Position numbers and translations under genes: made by a program. Source: Syntrophaceae bacterium (GTDB taxonomy: Bacteria; Desulfobacterota; BSN033; UBA1163). From it: a DNA stretch of 58,757 nt. Within the stretch, counting starts at the first letter, position 1. Every line of letters starts with the position of its first letter. The stretch covers positions 1-58,757 of the forward strand of contig JACAEV010000165.1 of NCBI GenBank assembly GCA_013388645.1. The letters run 5' to 3'. The notes under the pieces are model-generated. The model had not been told where the DNA came from and ran no database searches. It saw only the letters and a list, made by a program, of their open reading frames with translations. Below are positions 48,950 to 56,769 of this stretch, piece after piece.

Positions 48950-49936
48950 TTATCCTCCAATGGCTGACATATTCCTCTGGCATTTTTTAAATTGATGCGT
49001 GTTGATGGGATGTCTTTCTGGCTTTTTTTTGATAGCGATCAGAAGCTTTTCTTTTAAATCATGGTCAGCCCCCCCATTTCTGAGGAGCTCTTTTACATCA
49101 ATCTCCTCGTCAGAAAAGAGGCAGGTCCTAATTTTACCATCAGGGGTCAGCCGAAGACGATTACAATCATCACAGAAATGGTTGCTGATCGCTCCGATCA
49201 ATCCAATTTCTCCGATGGCTCTTTCGATCCGGAATCTCTTCGCCGGGCCGTCCCATGGACCCTGAGGAACAGGGGTCAACTTGCCCAATTTTTCAATCCG
49301 ATTCATTATTTGTGGAACAGTGAGGAGGTCGCTTCCCCTCCATTCCTCTCCATTACCAGAAGGCATGTATTCAATATATCGAACGACGAGGGGAAGGCGG
49401 AGGGTTAATTCAGCAAAGGATTCGATTTCATCATCATTGAGCCCTTTCATGGCAACCATATTAATTTTGATAGGAGAGAACCCCACTCTTAAGGCCTCTT
49501 CGATTCCTTCCCATACCCTCTCAAAATCGTCCTTTCGAGTAATTTGGGAAAATCTTTCTTTTTTTAAAGAATCCAGACTGATGTTGATTCTCTTTAAGCC
49601 AGCCTTTTTGAGGTCATGGGCAAACTCTTTTAAGAGGACCCCATTGGTGGTCAGCGTTAAATCTTTAATTTCCTTGATTTGCGACAAACTGGAGATAAAA
49701 TGGACGATCCCTTTTCTCACCAAGGGTTCTCCTCCTGTCAATCTCACCTTAGAAATTCCTTCAGCGGCAAAAACGCGGACCAACCTTAATATCTCTTCGT
49801 AAGATAGAATTTCTTCATGAGGAATAATTTGAAGCCCCTCCTCTGGCATGCAATAGCGGCATCGGAGGTTGCATCGGTCTGTAATTGAAATTCGAAGGTA
49901 ATTGATTTTTCGCTTAAAAGGGTCGAGTAACATCAT
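48950..49936 (-). CDS. moaA: GTP 3',8-cyclase MoaA (radical SAM)
   Basis: 328 residues, the normal size. The radical-SAM cluster is CNLRCRYCMPEEG, with RLTGGEPLVR, TTNGVLL and NISLDSL following. The second C-terminal [4Fe-4S] site is FCDDCNRLRLTPDGKIRTCL. The protein ends in SAIGG, the conserved Gly-Gly tail needed for activity. It makes 3',8-cH2GTP, the first step to molybdenum cofactor. A possible structured RNA lies 214-330 bases upstream of its ATG. Confidence 0.97.
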   Translation of the reverse strand: MMLLDPFKRKINYLRISITDRCNLRCRYCMPEEGLQIIPHEEILSYEEILRLVRVFAAEGISKVRLTGGEPLVRKGIVHFISSLSQIKEIKDLTLTTNGVLLKEFAHDLKKAGLKRINISLDSLKKERFSQITRKDDFERVWEGIEEALRVGFSPIKINMVAMKGLNDDEIESFAELTLRLPLVVRYIEYMPSGNGEEWRGSDLLTVPQIMNRIEKLGKLTPVPQGPWDGPAKRFRIERAIGEIGLIGAISNHFCDDCNRLRLTPDGKIRTCLFSDEEIDVKELLRNGGADHDLKEKLLIAIKKKPERHPINTHQFKKCQRNMSAIGG

Positions 49937-49946
49937 CTATTTCAGA

Positions 49947-50088
49947 TTTAAGGCAACCTCTAAAAATGTCATTCCTGCGGAAGCATGAATCCATAAACTT
50001 TTGAAATTACTGGACTCCCGCTGGAGTTTACCCCGTACTTGATATGGGGCGGGAGTGACGAATTAGGAATTATTAGAGGTTCCCTTAA
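49947..50088. mobile_element. MITE-like element, copy 2
   Basis: The left end is TTTAAGGCAACCTCTAAAAA and the right end is TATTAGAGGTTCCCTTAA; the ends are inverted repeats of about 20 bases. The interior is the near-identical reverse complement of 37512-37635 and includes a CATTCC-type repeat start (GTCATTCCTGCGGAAGC). It has no coding capacity. Confidence 0.72.
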
Positions 50089-50147
50089 GATTTTAGATTT
50101 GAGATTTTAATAATCTGAAATCTAAAATCTACAATCTCAAACTAAAA
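50089..50147. repeat. GATTTTA/ATCTAAA heptamer inverted arms
   Basis: GATTTTA GATTTGA GATTTTA, a short centre, then ATCTGAA ATCTAAA ATCTACA ATCTCAA. Period 7, inverted. It directly abuts the MITE. Confidence 0.7.
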
Positions 50148-50149
50148 AA

Positions 50150-50265
50150 GCCGATTCCCGTGTTGAGGAAGCGGCCCTTTAATTTCTTCCATCTCCTTTC
50201 CAAACACGGGAGGTATGTCCGTTTCCAGCCATACCCTAACGGCCCATTTCCATTTCCCGCTTCTT
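50150..50265 (-). ncRNA. Candidate structured leader RNA upstream of moaA (possible Moco-type riboswitch)
   Basis: On the minus strand these pairings are visible: GAAGCGG (50263-50257) with CCGCTTC (50174-50168); GGTATG (50235-50230) with CATACC (50217-50212), closing a GGAAACGG-containing loop; and CCCGTGTT (50210-50203) with AACACGGG (50164-50157). The first and third helices cross, so they would form a pseudoknot. A TTTTTTA run follows. Position before moaA and the GGAAAC/CCTCCC elements recall the molybdenum-cofactor RNA motif, but I cannot confirm the match. Direction is inferred from moaA. Confidence 0.4.
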
Positions 50266-50396
50266 ATGTCCTCTCCCCTTGGGGGAGAGGGGTAGAGTGA
50301 GGGGCAAGATTTAGGAAAAGGGCTCGGAGATATATATCACTTGTATAATTGAATTTTCAGTGAAAGTCAATAAGTGGATTTTTGATTCAAATGACC

Positions 50397-50425
50397 TTGA
50401 CATCTTATGTGACTCTATATATTAT
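50397..50425 (+). promoter_or_regulatory. Sigma-70-type promoter of the phosphorus cluster
   Basis: A perfect TTGACA (50397-50402), a 17-base spacer and TATTAT (50420-50425). It leaves a leader of about 105 bases before the phosphatase ATG, in which a GGGAGGG site lies 8 bases upstream. I see no clear Pho box. Confidence 0.6.
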
Positions 50426-50537
50426 TTAAATCGCTTACTTCAATTTTATCGAAGGGGGTGATAAAAAAGTTTTGAGGTAGTATGAATAGGCTAAAAATAA
50501 AAATAGTTAAAAATGAAATAGAAGGGAGGGTTTTCTA

Positions 50538-51596
50538 ATGAAGGGTTCAAAAATTTTAAGTATGGCAGTAATTATTTCATTGATCCTTTTCACCTTTAGT
50601 TTGGCTTTTGCATTTGATAAGGTTAAGTTTGCAGTGATTTCCGATCCACACATTTCCATTCCTCAGCAAAAAGGTGTTTCAGACGGTTATAAGCTTGGCC
50701 TGAAGACAGTCATGCTGACAGAGAATGCGATTGCGGAAATTAACAAGATTCCTGATCTTAATTTTGTTCTTGTAGCTGGAGATTTAACCCAGGATGCAGA
50801 GCCATGGAACATTGATGAATTAAGGAAAATACTCGATGGACTCAAGGTTCCATACTTTGTCGTTTTGGGAAATCATGACATCAGTCTGGTTCCCCACGAA
50901 AAGAAAGATCAACCGATCAGCCTTTCAAAATATTCAGTGGCAGGGGCTTTTATCGGTAGGTCGGGAGGAATGGTTCCGGGGATGACCTATTATGCTCACG
51001 AGGTAGCAAAGGATCTTGTCCTGGTTGGATTTGATACCTCAAGGGCCCAAGTTTTTGTTCCTGAGGCTGGATTAAATGATTTTGGAGGCAGAATTGATGC
51101 AGGTCAGATGAGATGGTTGGAGTCAGTCCTGAAGAAAAATCAGAATAAGACCGTCATCATTCTGACCCACCATAGTCTCGTCCCCTGGCATGAGGGAGAT
51201 AGGACCAATCATAATTATTGGCGGTGGTTCTGGATCGATAATGCTGAAGAGGTCAGGGCACTCCTCAAGAAATATGGTGTCAAACTTGTTTTTTCAGGCC
51301 ATCGGCACATCTCCACTCGTTATCAGAAAGTGGATGATATCTATCATTTTATTACCCCTCCCATTTCTACCTATCCCATGAGATATGTCGTTTATGAAAT
51401 GACCCCAAAAAGCTTAAAATGGGAGGTGAAAGACGTACCCGCATCCCAAGAAGTATGGGATTTAGCAAGAAAAAACTTCCTTGCCAATAAGTGGTGGAGG
51501 GGGCCTGACCACTTAGAAACTCCTGAAGGAGACAAAAAATATTTAGAGTTCTATGAGAGCAATTGGACCATGAAAGGTGATTTGACCTTTAAATAA
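50538..51596 (+). CDS. Secreted calcineurin-like metallophosphoesterase
   Basis: 352 residues. A signal peptide (ILSMAVIISLILFTFSLAFA) precedes the metallophosphatase motifs: FAVISDPHIS (D, H), VAGDLTQD (D), VLGNHD (N, H), ILTHHSLVPWH (H) and SGHRH (H). These would hold the two-metal centre. The fold is that of the CpdA/Icc or purple-acid-phosphatase type. It acts in the periplasm, probably releasing phosphate from an organophosphate. It starts a plus-strand cluster of transport and phosphatase genes. Confidence 0.9.
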   Translation: MKGSKILSMAVIISLILFTFSLAFAFDKVKFAVISDPHISIPQQKGVSDGYKLGLKTVMLTENAIAEINKIPDLNFVLVAGDLTQDAEPWNIDELRKILDGLKVPYFVVLGNHDISLVPHEKKDQPISLSKYSVAGAFIGRSGGMVPGMTYYAHEVAKDLVLVGFDTSRAQVFVPEAGLNDFGGRIDAGQMRWLESVLKKNQNKTVIILTHHSLVPWHEGDRTNHNYWRWFWIDNAEEVRALLKKYGVKLVFSGHRHISTRYQKVDDIYHFITPPISTYPMRYVVYEMTPKSLKWEVKDVPASQEVWDLARKNFLANKWWRGPDHLETPEGDKKYLEFYESNWTMKGDLTFK

Positions 51597-51623
51597 TTTT
51601 TTCAACAGAGAGGAGGATTTGAG

Positions 51624-52751
51624 ATGAAACGAATCATAGTTTTATTGACAGTTTTATTAATGGGGTTCTTATGTTTTGGAGGGATATCCTTTGGGCAGGC
51701 CATTGAGAATGAACTTTATCTCATTACCCCTGTTTCCAAAGATGTCCATGACCCTGCATTAAAGGCGTTTGCCGAATATGCAAAGAAAAAGTGGAACATC
51801 GATGTTAAGACGAGCGCTATTCCGAAAGGAACGCCAGTGGCCTATGGACAGATTTTGGAATGGAAGGGCAGACCTCAAGCCGATGTCTTTTGGGGAGGTG
51901 AAGGGACACTTTTTGATAATTTGGCGGCAGAAGGTCTTCTTGAGCAAGTAAAAATTCCCCAGAAGATGTGGGATGAGATTCCAGCCACGATAGGGAAACC
52001 CGTAGGCTTACCCCTGAAAGATCCAAAGAAGTTCTGGGTTGGGACTACGTTGGAGCCCTATGGACTCATTTACCAGCCGAAATTACTTCAGCGCTTAGGG
52101 GTTACCATCAAAGACTGGGATGACCTGCTCAATCCAAAACTGAAAGGCCAGATTGCCCAATGCACACCCGATCGATCGAGCTCCAGCCATGCAAGCTATG
52201 AAGTGATACTCGCCATGTATGGATGGGAGAAAGGTTGGGAGTGGCTGAAAAAATTGGCAGCCAATACCGGAATTTTTACAGCCCGCTCACGTGACGTTCC
52301 CAATGTAGTGGCAAAGGGGGAATTTGCCGTCGGTTTTGCTGTTCCGAGCTATATGGCGTTTGCAGAGGTCTTGGCGGGGTATGATGTGATGTTTGTCTAT
52401 CCAAGTAATGCATATGTTACCCCTGAACCGATGGCGGTATTGAAGGGTGCGCCTCATCCTAAGGCAGCCCATGCCTTTATTGAATTTCTTTTAACGGAAG
52501 AGGGACAAAAGCTCTTCGCAGGGTTGGGACTTTACCCTATTACCCCGAAATTTAAGGTTCAGGGTCCTCCAGGGTCGAATCTGGAGAAAACAGTTCAATT
52601 TACAGCAGGTATCAGGTCTTTTTATGACATTCAGGTGGGAAATGTATATGACGATAAGATAGCAGGACCGAAAAAGAGAATCGAGGAAGTCAACTCCTAC
52701 TTCCGAAAAGAGATTGCGGAAAAGCATAAGGAGATCATTAAAGAGAAGTAA
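51624..52751 (+). CDS. ABC transporter periplasmic substrate-binding protein (FbpA/PotD-like family 1)
   Basis: 375 residues. A signal peptide (VLLTVLLMGFLCFGGISFGQA) is followed by a type II binding fold: AFAEYAKKKWNIDVKTSAIP, DVFWGGEGTLFDNLAAEGLL, GTTLEPYGLIYQPKLLQRLG and PHPKAAHAFIEFLLTEEGQK. The group includes iron(III) and 2-aminoethylphosphonate binding proteins. The surrounding phosphatase genes favour an organophosphorus ligand, but no Tyr pair typical of FbpA can be assigned by eye. A strong terminator hairpin follows. Confidence 0.87.
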   Translation: MKRIIVLLTVLLMGFLCFGGISFGQAIENELYLITPVSKDVHDPALKAFAEYAKKKWNIDVKTSAIPKGTPVAYGQILEWKGRPQADVFWGGEGTLFDNLAAEGLLEQVKIPQKMWDEIPATIGKPVGLPLKDPKKFWVGTTLEPYGLIYQPKLLQRLGVTIKDWDDLLNPKLKGQIAQCTPDRSSSSHASYEVILAMYGWEKGWEWLKKLAANTGIFTARSRDVPNVVAKGEFAVGFAVPSYMAFAEVLAGYDVMFVYPSNAYVTPEPMAVLKGAPHPKAAHAFIEFLLTEEGQKLFAGLGLYPITPKFKVQGPPGSNLEKTVQFTAGIRSFYDIQVGNVYDDKIAGPKKRIEEVNSYFRKEIAEKHKEIIKEK

Positions 52752-52809
52752 AACAGTTTGGAATGATGGGGTGATGGGGATACGAACATCCTGTTATTTT
52801 TCAAAATTT

Positions 52810-52872
52810 AAGAGAGGGTAGGGGAGGCCTTAGCCTCCCCTTTTTAAGGGCGACTCAAGTCGCCCCTACCCC
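52810..52872. repeat. Nested palindromic element between binding protein and ATPase genes
   Basis: GGGTAGGGG (52816-52824) pairs with CCCCTACCC at the far end (52864-52872). Inside are two hairpins, GGGGAGGC/GCCTCCCC and GGGCGACT/AGTCGCCC, so the whole could form a cruciform. Confidence 0.7.
52821..52845 (+). terminator. Intrinsic terminator between binding-protein and ATPase genes
   Basis: GGGGAGGC, a CTTA loop and GCCTCCCC form a perfect 8-bp stem, followed by TTTTT. It probably limits read-through so that the binding protein is made in excess of the membrane components. Confidence 0.7.
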
Positions 52873-52894
52873 GTTCCATGACCGGGTCAGACTT

Positions 52895-53977
52895 ATGGAG
52901 ATTCAATTAAAGGACATTGTAAAACGCTTTGGCACTCTGGAAGCCGTGAGCCATGTTTCCCTCGAAATCCAAGATGGTGAGCTTTTTACACTTCTTGGGC
53001 CTTCAGGTTGTGGGAAAACGACGATCCTTCGCCTCATCGGAGGATTTCACAAGCCTGATGTGGGAGAGATCTACTTTGATGGAAAGCCCGTGACTTCGAT
53101 CCCGCCCTATGAACGAAATATCGGGATGGTTTTCCAAAACTATGCTCTCTGGCCACACATGACGATTTCCAATAACATTACCTATGGGCTCAAATTGAAG
53201 AAAATTTCAAAAGATGAGATTGTAAAAAAAGTTACCCATGTATTGAAGTTGGTAAATCTAACGGGCCTTGAAAATCGATACCCGGGACAATTGTCGGGAG
53301 GACAACAGCAGCGTGTGGCTCTTGCGAGAGCGCTTGTATTGAATCCAGACGTTCTTCTTTTGGATGAGCCATTGAGCAACTTGGATGCGAAGATTCGCAT
53401 TCAGGTTCGTGCTGAGATTCGTAAACTCCAGAAAGAACTCGCTATCACCACCATCTATGTGACCCATGACCAAGAAGAGGCCCTCACCCTGTCAGATCGT
53501 ATCGCCGTCATCAATCACGGCAAATTAATGCAGATCGGAACTCCACGGGATCTCTACGATCGACCTCATAATCCCTTTGTTGCAGATTTTATTGGAATCA
53601 ATAATTTGATTCCGGGGAATGTGAAAGAGGTCCATCCCTCAAAAAAATGGATGAAAATACAGACCGAAATTGGGTCATTGATTTGTACCCCAGAAGAGAT
53701 CTTTAAACCCGGAGACCGATGTATGATCACGGTTCGGCCAGAGACGGCCTCGATCAGTCAGTCAGGAGAAGTGCAAGAAGGATTCAATTGTATTGCTGGG
53801 AATGTCAGCTTTGCTTATTACATTGGGAATACGATTCGCTACGATGTGGAGGTGAATAGCGGGCTCTTGTTTAAAGTAGATATTCAAAACCCAATAGAGC
53901 ACAAACCCTTCTCCATAGGAGAGAAGGTTTATGTTAGTTTCCCTGTGAAAACCACATTAGGTATTCCGGTGACATAA
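52895..53977 (+). CDS. ABC transporter ATPase, PotA/FbpC type
   Basis: 360 residues. Walker A is GPSGCGKTT, the signature is LSGGQQQRVALARAL, Walker B is VLLLDEPLSNLD and the H-loop lies in VTHDQEEA. The C-terminal TOBE-type regulatory domain (MITVRPETASI) is present. This is the CUT1/iron/polyamine importer clade. It is followed by the double permease after 3 bases. Confidence 0.93.
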   Translation: MEIQLKDIVKRFGTLEAVSHVSLEIQDGELFTLLGPSGCGKTTILRLIGGFHKPDVGEIYFDGKPVTSIPPYERNIGMVFQNYALWPHMTISNNITYGLKLKKISKDEIVKKVTHVLKLVNLTGLENRYPGQLSGGQQQRVALARALVLNPDVLLLDEPLSNLDAKIRIQVRAEIRKLQKELAITTIYVTHDQEEALTLSDRIAVINHGKLMQIGTPRDLYDRPHNPFVADFIGINNLIPGNVKEVHPSKKWMKIQTEIGSLICTPEEIFKPGDRCMITVRPETASISQSGEVQEGFNCIAGNVSFAYYIGNTIRYDVEVNSGLLFKVDIQNPIEHKPFSIGEKVYVSFPVKTTLGIPVT

Positions 53978-53980
53978 GAG

Positions 53981-55699
53981 ATGGCCACTCCCAATGAATC
54001 AACGATGGCTTTAAGTCAACCTCGGGTTTGGGCTCGAGCCAATATTGGCGGGTTGCTTGGTTATGCTGCGATCTGGGCTTTCTTTGCCATCTTTTTGATC
54101 TATCCCCTGATCCGCCTCTTTTACGATGCCTTCACAACCGACCAAGGTGTCTTTACCCTGGTGAACTTTTACGATTTTTTTACGGATTCCTATTATCTGA
54201 AATCACTCATGAACTCACTTCTCCTTGGCGTGGGGACCGTCATCACCACTTCCGTTCTTGGCATTGCCATTGCCTTTCTTCTTCTGCGTTATGAATTTCC
54301 GGGGAGAAATCTTTTTTCGTATCTCACCATTATTCCCATGATCATGCCTCCCCTTGTCGGAGTCATGGGATTCGTGTTCATTATGGGTAGGGCCGGGACA
54401 GTCAATGTCATCCTGATGGACTACCTTGGATTTTCGAAACCCATCAATTTTATGTATGGGATTCATGGAGTACTGCTTGTCGAGACCCTTCACCTCTTTC
54501 CCCTCATGACCCTGAGCATTGTGGATGCCCTTGGGAAAATTGACCCTTCACTGGATGAGGCGGCGGAAAGCATTGGGTCTCGAGGTCTGAGGAAGTTTTG
54601 GGATATTACTTTTCCGCTCACCACTCCTGGTTATGTCTCTGGCGCACTTTTGGTTTTTATTTGGACCTTTGCCGACTTCGCCACTCCACTGGTAGTGGGA
54701 GTTGATAATCTCCTTGCCTCCCAGGCCTATCTGAATATCGTCCAGTTTGTGGATCGAAGGCTCTTCAAGATGGGAATCGTCATCTCTGCGATTATGGTCA
54801 TCTTGGCCATTGTATTTTTAATCATTGCAAAACAATATGTGGCCATTAAGGATTATAGCTCCCTCTCTTATTCAAAGATTGAAAGAAAAAAACTTTCACC
54901 CTGGAGCAGAACAGGGGTACTTGTTTTCCTGGTCGTAGTTCTTGTCTTCGCGTTTATTCCTTATTTCGGTATTGCCCTGGATTCTTTTGGGAAAGGTTGG
55001 GCGCTTACGCCCATTCCAGTCAAATATACCTTGCGCTATTTTGAACGGGTTTCTATCGAGACACCCAAATTTATCATTAATAGTTTGCTCTACTCGGGTC
55101 TTACAGTATTCATCTGTATCGCCGTTGGAGTTCCAGTGGGGTGGATCATGGCGAGGACCAAGGTGCCAGGGCGAGATCTTTTGGATTCACTGACGACACT
55201 GATCTTAGCTCTTCCCGGGACGGGAATTGGTATTGCATACCTTCGTGCTTTCAGGGAACCCCTACCATTCCTTAACACCGCCCTCATTGGGATATGGATC
55301 GTCATTCCACTTGTCCTCGGAGTGAGACGCCTACCCTATACTGTTCGTGGAACCTTTGCTTCTCTTTTGATCGTCCATAAATCTTTTGAAGAGGCTGCCG
55401 AAAGTGTAGGGGCTACAAAAATGACGACCTTTAAAGATGTCACCCTTCCCTTGATCTGGAAAGGGGTTCTGGTGGGGTCCCTCTATTCTTTCATCCTTGC
55501 TCTTCAGGAAGCTTCGGCAACGCTCCTTTTGGTGGTCCCAGGACATGAGATGATGACTGTAGGAATTTTTAACTTCTATATCGGAGGCTCTGTGAATGAG
55601 GCAGCTGCCCTGGGTTTAATCTTAATTATTCTTGGGGCAGTTTGTCTGTTTGCCATCAGCAAGATTGCCGGGACCAAAATGGGAGGAGTATTTGGGTAA
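53981..55699 (+). CDS. ABC transporter permease, fused double subunit (FbpB type)
   Basis: 572 residues with about 12 membrane helices in two similar halves. Each half has an EAA loop: DEAAESIGSRGLRKFWDITF and FEEAAESVGATKMTTFKDVT. One protein thus replaces two permease subunits, as in FbpB- and ThiP-like transporters. The stop codon shares its last base with the ATG of the phosphate transporter gene (TAATG), so they are co-translated. Confidence 0.93.
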   Translation: MATPNESTMALSQPRVWARANIGGLLGYAAIWAFFAIFLIYPLIRLFYDAFTTDQGVFTLVNFYDFFTDSYYLKSLMNSLLLGVGTVITTSVLGIAIAFLLLRYEFPGRNLFSYLTIIPMIMPPLVGVMGFVFIMGRAGTVNVILMDYLGFSKPINFMYGIHGVLLVETLHLFPLMTLSIVDALGKIDPSLDEAAESIGSRGLRKFWDITFPLTTPGYVSGALLVFIWTFADFATPLVVGVDNLLASQAYLNIVQFVDRRLFKMGIVISAIMVILAIVFLIIAKQYVAIKDYSSLSYSKIERKKLSPWSRTGVLVFLVVVLVFAFIPYFGIALDSFGKGWALTPIPVKYTLRYFERVSIETPKFIINSLLYSGLTVFICIAVGVPVGWIMARTKVPGRDLLDSLTTLILALPGTGIGIAYLRAFREPLPFLNTALIGIWIVIPLVLGVRRLPYTVRGTFASLLIVHKSFEEAAESVGATKMTTFKDVTLPLIWKGVLVGSLYSFILALQEASATLLLVVPGHEMMTVGIFNFYIGGSVNEAAALGLILIILGAVCLFAISKIAGTKMGGVFG

Positions 55700-56709
55700 T
55701 GTGGTTTGCCGTTGTCATTATCTCCCTCGCTCTTTTCTTCGATTTTTCAAATGGTTTTCATGATGCTGCAAACGTCGTAGCAACAATTATTATCACCCGG
55801 GCTCTCTCTCCGAGGAAAGCTCTGATATTAGCCTCAATTTGTGAATTTATCGGCCCCTTTCTTTTCGGAACGGCTGTGGCTCACATGATCGGGGAGAATA
55901 TCATCGACCTCTCCGCTTTTGATCCGGGGGCATTGGATATTTCAGTACTCCTCATCATCGCGGCTCTTATCGGGGCAATCCTGTGGAACCTGATCACTTG
56001 GTTTTTTGGTTTACCTTCGAGTTCTTCCCATGCGTTGATTGGAGGCATGGTAGGGGCTGTGCTGGTTGCTTACGGACCGGATAAAATTCTGTGGAAAGGT
56101 CTTATTTTTGTGATTGGCTCGTTAGTCATTTCTCCTCTATTGGGTTTATTGGTAGGTTGGCTTTTTCTCCGAATAACTTTCCGTCTCACTCGGGATGCCA
56201 CTCCCAAAATAAATTATTTCTTCAACCGAATGCAGATTCCTGCCTCGATAGCCCTTGCTTTGAGTCACGGTGCAAATGATGCCCAGAAATCGATGGGTTT
56301 GATCGCGCTCTCTCTCGTCATCCTTGGGTTCTCGGCCAGCTTTCATGTCCCGTGGTGGGTGGTGGCCAGCTGTGCAACAGCGATTGCTCTTGGAACAGCC
56401 AGCGGAGGGTGGAAAATCATCAAGACCATGGGTTCAAAAATTTATCGCCTAAGGTCCGTTCATGCCTTCTGTGCCCAAACATCCTCGGCAGCCGTCATCT
56501 TAGGAGCGGCATTAGCTGGAGGACCTGTCTCTACGACTCATGTCGTTTCTTCGAGTATCATGGGTGTAGGGGTGGGTCAGAGGATCAAAGCTGTTCGATG
56601 GGGGGTGGCCAAGAATATCATCTTGGCTTGGTTTATCACCATCCCAGCCTCGGCAGTGATGGCTGGAATCAGTTTTTATTTGATTCAAAAGATTCTTATT
56701 TATTTCTAA
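55699..56709 (+). CDS. PiT-family inorganic phosphate transporter
   Basis: 336 residues from ATG 55699 (a frame starting at 55642 inside the permease gene is not used). The PiT signatures are DFSNGFHDAANVVATIIITR and, in the second half, LSHGANDAQKSMGLIALSL. GLPSSSSHALIGGMVG and GPVSTTHVVSSSIMGVG are repeated loop motifs. It imports phosphate with a cation. Its coupling to the ABC importer and phosphatases implies that phosphate freed outside the membrane is taken up. Confidence 0.95.
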   Translation: MWFAVVIISLALFFDFSNGFHDAANVVATIIITRALSPRKALILASICEFIGPFLFGTAVAHMIGENIIDLSAFDPGALDISVLLIIAALIGAILWNLITWFFGLPSSSSHALIGGMVGAVLVAYGPDKILWKGLIFVIGSLVISPLLGLLVGWLFLRITFRLTRDATPKINYFFNRMQIPASIALALSHGANDAQKSMGLIALSLVILGFSASFHVPWWVVASCATAIALGTASGGWKIIKTMGSKIYRLRSVHAFCAQTSSAAVILGAALAGGPVSTTHVVSSSIMGVGVGQRIKAVRWGVAKNIILAWFITIPASAVMAGISFYLIQKILIYF

Positions 56710-56769
56710 AGAGGGTAGGAACAGATGGAAAGGGTCTTGAAAATTTTTAATTAAAAGGGGTGCAAGAAG

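Larger units (their letters stand above)
49937..50537. other. 601-base intergenic region: MITE, heptamers, structured RNA candidate, promoter
   Basis: In order it holds MITE copy 2 (49947-50088), a GATTTTA heptamer element (50089-50147), a structured RNA candidate (50150-50265) and a palindrome (CCTCTCCCCTTGGGGGAGAG at about 50270-50289), then the plus-strand promoter of the phosphatase gene (50397-50425). No gene is seen. Confidence 0.65.
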
